A stretch of 64,000 nucleotides of DNA, taken from positions 79,009,445-79,073,444 of the forward strand of contig OY744523.1 of assembly GCA_963556195.1 (NCBI GenBank), read 5' to 3'. A program made the position numbers and the translations under genes. Within the stretch, counting starts at the first letter, position 1, and each line of letters opens with the position of its first letter. Source of the stretch: Sepiola atlantica (lineage: Eukaryota > Mollusca > Cephalopoda > Sepiida > Sepiolidae). The notes beneath the pieces are model-generated. The model was not told the DNA's origin. It ran no database searches and saw only the letters and a list, made by a program, of their open reading frames with translations. Shown in pieces: positions 57,576-64,000 of the stretch.

Positions 57576-60008
57576 TTGTCTGTCTTGTTTAAAAAACAAA
57601 AACCGGAAACAACTTTACCATATGAGCCACTGTTGTTTATGCTTAGAAGAGAGAAAAGCAGAAGAGAAAGAGATGGTTTCTGCTGAGTAAGCTTTTTCCT
57701 CTTATTTTTCTTTGCAGTCTAATAATAAAGTCTTTTGAGAGGAGGAAGTCATTCATGAAAACCTTTTTGTTTTCCTGCTGAAGAAGATATCTTTGTATTC
57801 GTTGTATATTCTCGAAATGGCATTCCTTCGATTCTGTTGTTCCCTCTTCTTCCATTGATCTGATGTGAGCATATGTCGGGTGGATGCTGTACGGCGGCAT
57901 GTGAAGCGCCTGACTAATGAAGGAAACTATTTCTGCAAATTCTACCTCTTAGTTAACCCATTCTTCTCTTTCATATTTTTTGTTCTCTTTAAAACGCTTA
58001 ATGTTTCGTTTACCTTGGAGAGGGGGGGGGGTAATTTCTCTTCTTGCCAATTCCTCTTTATTTACTCGTTTTTATTTCTCTCTTCTCTACTTTTTTTTGC
58101 TTTTTCATTTGATCTTTTCTTTTTATTTAACTAGGTTTATTCTTTTTCTTCACTGTTAACTCCCCCTTCCCATAATCAACATCATTCATTCTAAACGAGT
58201 TTGGCTTGTTAAATGAAAACATATACTTATGTAGAAACTTAATAATTTCTATGAAGTTGTGTTATTTTTGTAAAGTTGATATTTTAGGCAAATTACGTCT
58301 TTTTTTACTATCGTCATTAATTCCAGTCTTATCAAAAGTATTTCATGCTACATAAAACGTTCTTTGTTTTATTAAAATAACCTTTGGTTCGATACTATTG
58401 ATTTTCCATGTATATCGAAGCTCTTCATTTTTTACTTCCCAATCAAAGCCGGCACTTAATAACGCATAACTGATACAAACCTTACAAAAAAGAATTTGAA
58501 AAACTTTATGCTAATCAAAATAGCACACTAGAAAAATGCTGAAAAATCTGATTTAAAATAATTTATTACCAGATAAACCTCATTTATGTTTGTAATAGAC
58601 ATTAAGCTGGATGGAAAAACTGCTAAAATTAGGAAAGGTATTCTTGTAGAATGGCTTCATATCGAATCTACAGTCATTCTATTCAAATATTCGTCCGTTT
58701 CTATGGACATAATATGTGAATATATGAACATATAGTTACAAAATAAAAATGTAATTGTATTAAATCAGAATCTTATTGTTGTTAAATGAATAAATCAAAT
58801 TTTACAAGACGCATTAATGAACAAAGAATCAGGCTGACAATGGCTTTTTGCCAGATTCAAATAAGTCAATTGTTGACCAAATAAATTCAATAGATTTGTA
58901 AATAGTTTTTTTTATTTTTCATTGTTGCACATATTCCAGAGAAAAAGAAAACTATTGGTTAAGAAATATTTAACCAAAAGCAATTATTAAGGTAAAAAAA
59001 AGAAAAGAAAAACAAGTTTTGGACAACTTTTACCTAGGAGAAAACTATTTGTTTTAGATGGATACAACATTTTAGAGTTTCTATTTTTTAAGTACAATAT
59101 TTTATTCCCATAATTTTTTAACATCAAGCTAATTATATATGGCAGTGTAATAATAATGTAACTATATATGGCAGCATAAAACAAGAATTTAAGCTTTGCT
59201 TTGAAGAATTTGCAAAGAGGGAATTTATGGGAATCATTCATTGGACAAAAACTGCAGTTGTATAGAATAAACGCTGATATTCAGAAAGTGGCAAGTCTGA
59301 GAATTTGTGGCCGAATGAACATGATTTTTTGTTGCATGAAGACAATTAATAAGTGTCGCTAAATTGAAATTAAAAAAAGACTGATCACTTTGTAGTGAAA
59401 ATAAGTCTTCTTTTATCCTAATTTGCCATTGAAACAAACCAATTGCTCACTGTCCTATCTCATCTTCATAAATGTGCAAGAAAGAATTGCGTTTAAATCT
59501 CACAACACATAAAAAGGTTATTTCTTGCTTTCTAGTTGAGATATTGAATTTTTTTCGAGTAATGATTTTTATATCAAACAATACAATAAATTCCTTACCG
59601 TTTATTCAACTCATTTTGCTTCTAAACTTTTCTTAAATCTTATAAAGTTTTACAACTTTTGAATTGTACATTTTTTAATCATTAGTTTTCAAGCATTCCA
59701 AAGTGTCACAGTTCAGATTCCCTTTTTAAAACGTATCAAACCATCCTGAAAAAAGTTTGGTTCGGTTTGTTAAATGTGTTTAACAGAAGTAAAATGGAAT
59801 ATTTGCAAGGAATTTCAAATCAAGTTAACAATTCATCGAGAAACATTCAAAATACAAATGTATTATTTCATTTTATTATTTCACATAATTTTGTCATTCA
59901 TTGAGTTTCAATGTGTCTATACGAATTCATTTCCATTTCGATTATCTTTATTATTTATTTCCATTTATTTCACCTATGTATTCTCTCAGATTTTCACCCA
60001 CTAAATAT
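57570..60008. other. AT-rich intergenic sequence
   Basis: Short open frames (57643-57900 minus, 57865-58134 plus, 58987-59241 minus, 59774-60004 plus) have no recognisable domain. A 20-bp word, ATTATATATGGCAG, is nearly repeated at 59131 and 59163. No RNA or element identified. Confidence 0.5.
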
Positions 60009-60101
60009 CACACACACACACTTACACACACACACACACACTTACACACAAACACTTACACACACACACTTACACACTTACACACAAACACTTACACACA
60101 C
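60009..60101. repeat. (CA)n-derived minisatellite, CACTTACACA type
   Basis: CA runs punctuated by CTTACACA every 10-22 bp: a microsatellite turning into a longer-period repeat. Confidence 0.94.
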
Positions 60102-60482
60102 TAGAAAAACTGTGACCTGTTGGGTTATCTAACGAGCTTAGGTTGGATTGTTTGAATCATAAAAAAATGAGTTTGCAAAGCCTGTTATTTTTTTTAAATA
60201 AAAAGACAAAATCTAAAATTAGGCTTTCTGTTCGCCATATGCCTCTGTTTTCTCTCTTTCTCTCTTTTTCTCTCTTTAGCTATGAGTTAAATAGTATTAT
60301 GACTTGTGGTGATATTCCTTATTGTTTATAATGGACTATTCCAATCTTTGGTTTTATAGTTCGTTTACCCTTGACTGTTAATAAATAGAGCGAGAAGGGA
60401 GATGGAAGCGAGGGTGATAGATACTGTACAAAATAAGAGCAAAGGGAGAGAGTCAAACAACATAGAATGAGAGAGGGTGAAA
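60102..60482. other. AT-rich sequence, no gene
   Basis: Nothing recognised. Confidence 0.55.
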
Positions 60483-60595
60483 ATCTTGAAATAAAGACGA
60501 AACGTTAATGAATATATAAGTAATTTTTATTTTTTCATTATATGTATACTAATTATACCTACCCGGTATTGCCCGGGATGCAGTGAAGTCATTTT
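60483..60595 (+). mobile_element. retroelement end motif copy plus dispersed CCCGG word
   Basis: ATCTTGAAATAAAGACGAAA, then CGTTAATGAATATATAAGTA matches 32473-32515. It is followed directly by TTTTTCATTATATGTAT, as after the Penelope-like fragment at 31100. Then TACCTACCCGGTATTGCCCG (60557-60576) matches 8347-8366. Two repeat families abut here. Confidence 0.5.
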
Positions 60596-62534
60596 GGTTT
60601 TAAATTGTTATTTGTTTGCACATTTTTTTAATTTACACAAGAAAGAAAGAAAATTTTACTTGTAAAGAAGACAACTCTTTTTATATTCTTTAATTAAAGA
60701 TATGAGTTATCCCCCTTGCTGATTTTGATTTTTCGGTCATAATTGAAAAATGTTTCCATATTACCAGTTGTCCGGGTGGGACGACATAATATTTTAATAA
60801 ACTGTAGTGAAGTAGGTTATTATAGTGCCAATAACATGCTACAACAATAATAAATGAAAAACTTTGATGTGTCAGTTTACATGCTATTTAGGTCCAACTT
60901 TTAAAATCTCACAAGATAACTAGATTATATATAAGATTTGATATCCGTGAATTTTTCATGAAAACTATATTACATATAGTAGTGACAAGCAAATCATTTC
61001 CTACTTAATTATCCTTTCTTGTGAAAATCATTGTTTCAATGAATAAAAGTGAAAATAACTCCTAAAAGCAAAGAACTGATCTCACATTGGATCCATGCAT
61101 GCGTTGATATAAATGTATACAACTGTATCTTCCTTGGGTTATGAGCAAATATATAGGTATTTCTCATGGAGGTATTTTGAGATATTTTGTAGATCTCTTC
61201 ACCTTTTTGTATCTAGCATTTATTATTATCAGTTATGTGTTTATAAACTTTTAAAATGTGAAAAATAAGCTTCTCATTCCAGTCTTAGTTTATGCATAAA
61301 AATTATATGCCTGACTTTTGGGAATTCGATGCCTGACATTAGAAAAAAAAAGAAGAAAAACCCAAAGCTTTACGATTATTAAAAAAAAAGCATATTTTTC
61401 AGTTTATTTCAATCTCATTAGAAAATAATAATTTTATTCACCGTTATTGGATTTAATAAAACGAATGATTTCAACATAAGTTATAGGCTTCACTTTTGAT
61501 ATTATATAGGTATGTGCAAAAATGGCCGTCTCTTGAACGGACTATGCTTATTAAAAAGCGCTTATCATGAATTATTTTATTAGTTTCCGTGTAAACTTTG
61601 ATTGTGTTTGAAAGATAAAAACCTAAACTTAATCTCTAAACGGAAAAAACTGAATATTTATGTGTGAAAAAGAGATTATAATGTTATCACGACGGCTGAA
61701 AAACCCAAAAATTCAGTGAATTTTGAACTTTGAAGAAATTACTTGTAAAAATCCTTTGAAAGATAAATATAAGTTTTCTGGAACTATTTCAAAGATAATT
61801 ATTAAATTAAAGTCATAAGATACTGAATTAAAACAAAAATTTCCTACATTTTACTAAAAATTAGCAAAATTATCCCCCCCCCCCCCAAAAAAAAAATCAT
61901 AGTTTAGTCAAATCCGGTATTCAGTCAATCGGTAAACGACTTTGTTTACCAATTGACGATCGCTATGCAAAATATATAGAAGACAAAAATGTCATAATAT
62001 TTCTGTTTATAAGTTTTAACTTTATATATAAAAATGGTTTTGTAATGGTTTAAAGAAATCAAAAAATTATTATCCATTAATTTCATTATTCTTTTTAAGG
62101 TTATAAAGAAATTTAAGTAATTTAAGTACCCTTATTTTGCTGTAATAAAAAAAGTAAATGCTTATTTAATTAAAATATTTGTGAATGTATGCAATTAAGA
62201 GTTTACTTTTAACTAAAAAGATTCATATTTAACTTGGTATTAGTTTTTAATTCAGTAATACTCTGAAATTATTGATGACGTCTGTTTACCACTGTTTTCC
62301 TTAGAATTTGAAATAAAACTTTTTTTAAATGTTAAAAATTATTTTTACGTTACGAACTGTGTCAATTTTATCATTCTTTTTACATGATGATTAAAATCTT
62401 TAGTTATTCGATTTATTCTTAACGTGTCATAACAATAAATTACATTGATTCTTTTTAAAATAAAGTGTATTTTTTTATCTTTAGTGTGATAAAAAAGTAA
62501 ATTAAAGTCAATGACTACACTAGCAATTCATTGA
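60596..62534. other. AT-rich intergenic sequence
   Basis: A poly-C run at 61875-61886 and no recognisable gene, RNA or element. Confidence 0.5.
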
Positions 62535-62644
62535 AAAAAGTTAAAACAATTATTTATTAATAAATAAATAGAATTCAATTTTTAAAGAAAATGTCATGTT
62601 TGAATTCTCTTTATTTATTAATAAATAATTGTTTTTAACTTTTT
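62535..62644. repeat. 45-bp-arm inverted repeat
   Basis: Left arm 62535-62578 (AAAAAGTTAAAACAATTATT and onward to GAATTCAA) and right arm 62600-62644 are complementary apart from one indel and one or two mismatches. The 21-nt loop is AT-rich. Confidence 0.95.
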
Positions 62645-62830
62645 AAATATTTATTAATGAAAAAAATGACAAAACAAATACAAACTTTCCAAATAATTGA
62701 CGATGAATTGTGAAATTAACGAAATTGTTGAATCTCTAAAAATAACATTTTGAGGGTGGTGTTTTTACATTTTGGGAATCGCCCATTGATTTTGTACGTA
62801 CCCAATATTATATCAATCATTTTTAATGCA

Positions 62831-63056
62831 TCTGCCTGACTGTTGGCTAGGAGCAAAGTGTAGTATCTGTTCTGATATTACAGTTCTTCTTTTCTGTCCT
62901 CTGTAAGTGAAGAAGATGTCCTTCTAGACTGAGGCAATTAAAATTTTTGTCTTAATCCAGGGTGTCCCTTTTTGCAGATCTGGATTTTCTCCACATTTAA
63001 AAACTGACCTTGTGTCTAACTCTGCCCTCGTAGGGAGGCAAGTAAATAGTGACATG
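62831..63056 (+). mobile_element. U2 snRNA-headed SINE-like repeat, plus copy
   Basis: The head TTGGCTAGGAGCAAAGTGTA, then GTATCTGTTCTGAT (62843-62875) differs from the U2 snRNA 5' segment (TTGGCTAAGATCAAGTGTAG, then TATCTGTTCTTAT) at about five positions. The 16-base branch-point core at 62858-62873 is exact. A further U2-like word, GTCCTCT, follows at 62896-62902. The 3' body (62922-63056) is the one shared with the inverted copy at 51085-51230. No Sm-site region or 3' stem of U2 is present. Confidence 0.72.
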
Positions 63057-63803
63057 TTTCCTTTCATTTCTTATGTATAAGAGTGATCACTTCTTATTTA
63101 AAAATGTTATCAAAATTGAAATTCTTTCTTATCATCTGCAATCTTTGTTGTTAAAAATTACATTAATATCAGAAAATGTTTTATTCTCGATTTAAAAGTG
63201 AAAGATATCTCTAAAAGCAGAATTAGAAATCGGAGGAAATATTGAGAGACTCTAGGCAAATGTGATATTTCAAAACAGTCAGATTTTTACAGGTTCACAA
63301 CTTGCAACATTGGTTTACAATACAACACCTGATAGTTCCAAATGGTCATCCATCTAAGTACAGGGTCACACTATAAATGCCGTTCAAGACGAGTCAATAG
63401 TTTCTTCTATTCCCCAGTCGAGAACAGACCGCGTCTACATTTATATAGACCTCGAGATATGTTTAGTTTTTAATATGATTACAGAATAGGCAGAAAAAAA
63501 CAAAAAAACAGCAATGATCAGCATGAAAAGGTGAAATTGAAAAATCCCAAAAACCTCCTAGCAATATAGAGGCATCACTTAAAAATAAAGACATTTTGGG
63601 AGGGAGTTAAAGTTATTCCTTTATCTGAGTCTATATTAAATAGTTGATGTCGGTATGCAATGGAGAACTCTTCAGAGATGAACAAAATAACATTGCAAAA
63701 TACTTTGTAGCGAAGGCAAAATTAAATGTTGAAAGTGGAAAAGAATTTGGACTCATTTTTTATTCAGGAATTTTAATTAATCTCAATCCGGATAATGTTG
63801 ACG
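63057..63803. other. AT-rich sequence, no gene
   Basis: Nothing recognised. Confidence 0.5.
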
Positions 63804-63893
63804 ATGATGCTGTGTTTTAATTAATGTTAATGATGATGATGATGTGTTTTAATTAATGTTAATTAAAACACATCACCATCATCATGTGTTTTA
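63804..63893. repeat. duplicated palindromic segment with (GAT)n arms
   Basis: TGTGTTTTAATTAATGTTAA occurs at 63811 and again at 63843. The second copy forms a perfect hairpin (63841-63856 and 63859-63874, 2-nt loop), and the GATGATGAT lead pairs with CATCATCAT beyond it. A third, inverted version of TGTGTTTTAA closes the segment. Confidence 0.93.
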
Positions 63894-64000
63894 AGACAGA
63901 AATAGAAATGTAAGTAAAAATATAAAAAGAAAAAAAACAACTTATAAATTGAAGCAAAATTTACTTTTTGTACTTACTAAATTTAGATTGGGTGTGAGGA

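Noticed and set aside
62843..62910. Functional U2 snRNA gene
   Set aside because: Only the first 70 or so bases resemble U2. The Sm site, 3' stem-loops and upstream snRNA promoter elements are absent.

Overview
The window is animal nuclear DNA: very AT-rich, with almost no coding content, and built mainly from tandem repeats, microsatellites and retroelement remains. Several features together point to a cephalopod, most likely an octopus: tRNA-derived SINEs (one with a tRNA-Lys-like head), Penelope-like and several non-LTR retrotransposon remnants, long (AT)n, (CAT)n and (TATC)n tracts, and kilobase-scale minisatellites. That placement is an inference. I find no intact host gene, rRNA gene or functional tRNA gene. 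The long open frames at both arrays are by-products of repeat units whose length is a multiple of three.

Layout. 1-6760: a homogeneous 33-bp minisatellite (1-4229), then its diverged ancestor, interrupted by two LINE fragments. 6850-17500: microsatellites, AT-rich single-copy-looking DNA, two more fragments of one LINE family, and several striking hairpin sequences. 17787-20991: a very young non-autonomous LTR retrotransposon, with 651-bp LTRs differing at one position, a tRNA-Trp-type primer site, a G-rich polypurine tract, a 4-bp target duplication and no gag or pol. 21769-24678: exactly 30 copies of a 97-bp satellite with higher-order variant patterns. 24990-32540: SINEs, microsatellites and a Penelope-like element 3' region with a GIY-YIG domain. 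36072-41775: about 146 copies of a 39-bp minisatellite. 43796-43996: a MITE. 44281-47690: the 3' and 5' parts of what looks like one LINE family, in opposite orientation. 48689-50386: a possible DNA-transposon relic with a three-copy 166-bp repeat. 51915-53190: a decayed reverse-transcriptase pseudogene. 53776-64000: compound microsatellites, another SINE and hairpins.

The most unusual signal is a dispersed repeat family that carries the 5' part of U2 snRNA, including the branch-point-recognition core GTGTAGTATCTGTTCT. Two long copies (51085-51325 minus, 62831-63056 plus) share an unrelated 3' body of about 135 bp. Further copies of the core lie at 25539 and, in tandem, at 35524-35805. This arrangement matches an snRNA-headed SINE. 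The second theme is self-complementarity: at least eight near-perfect short-loop inverted repeats and two mirror-type compound microsatellites are scattered through the window.
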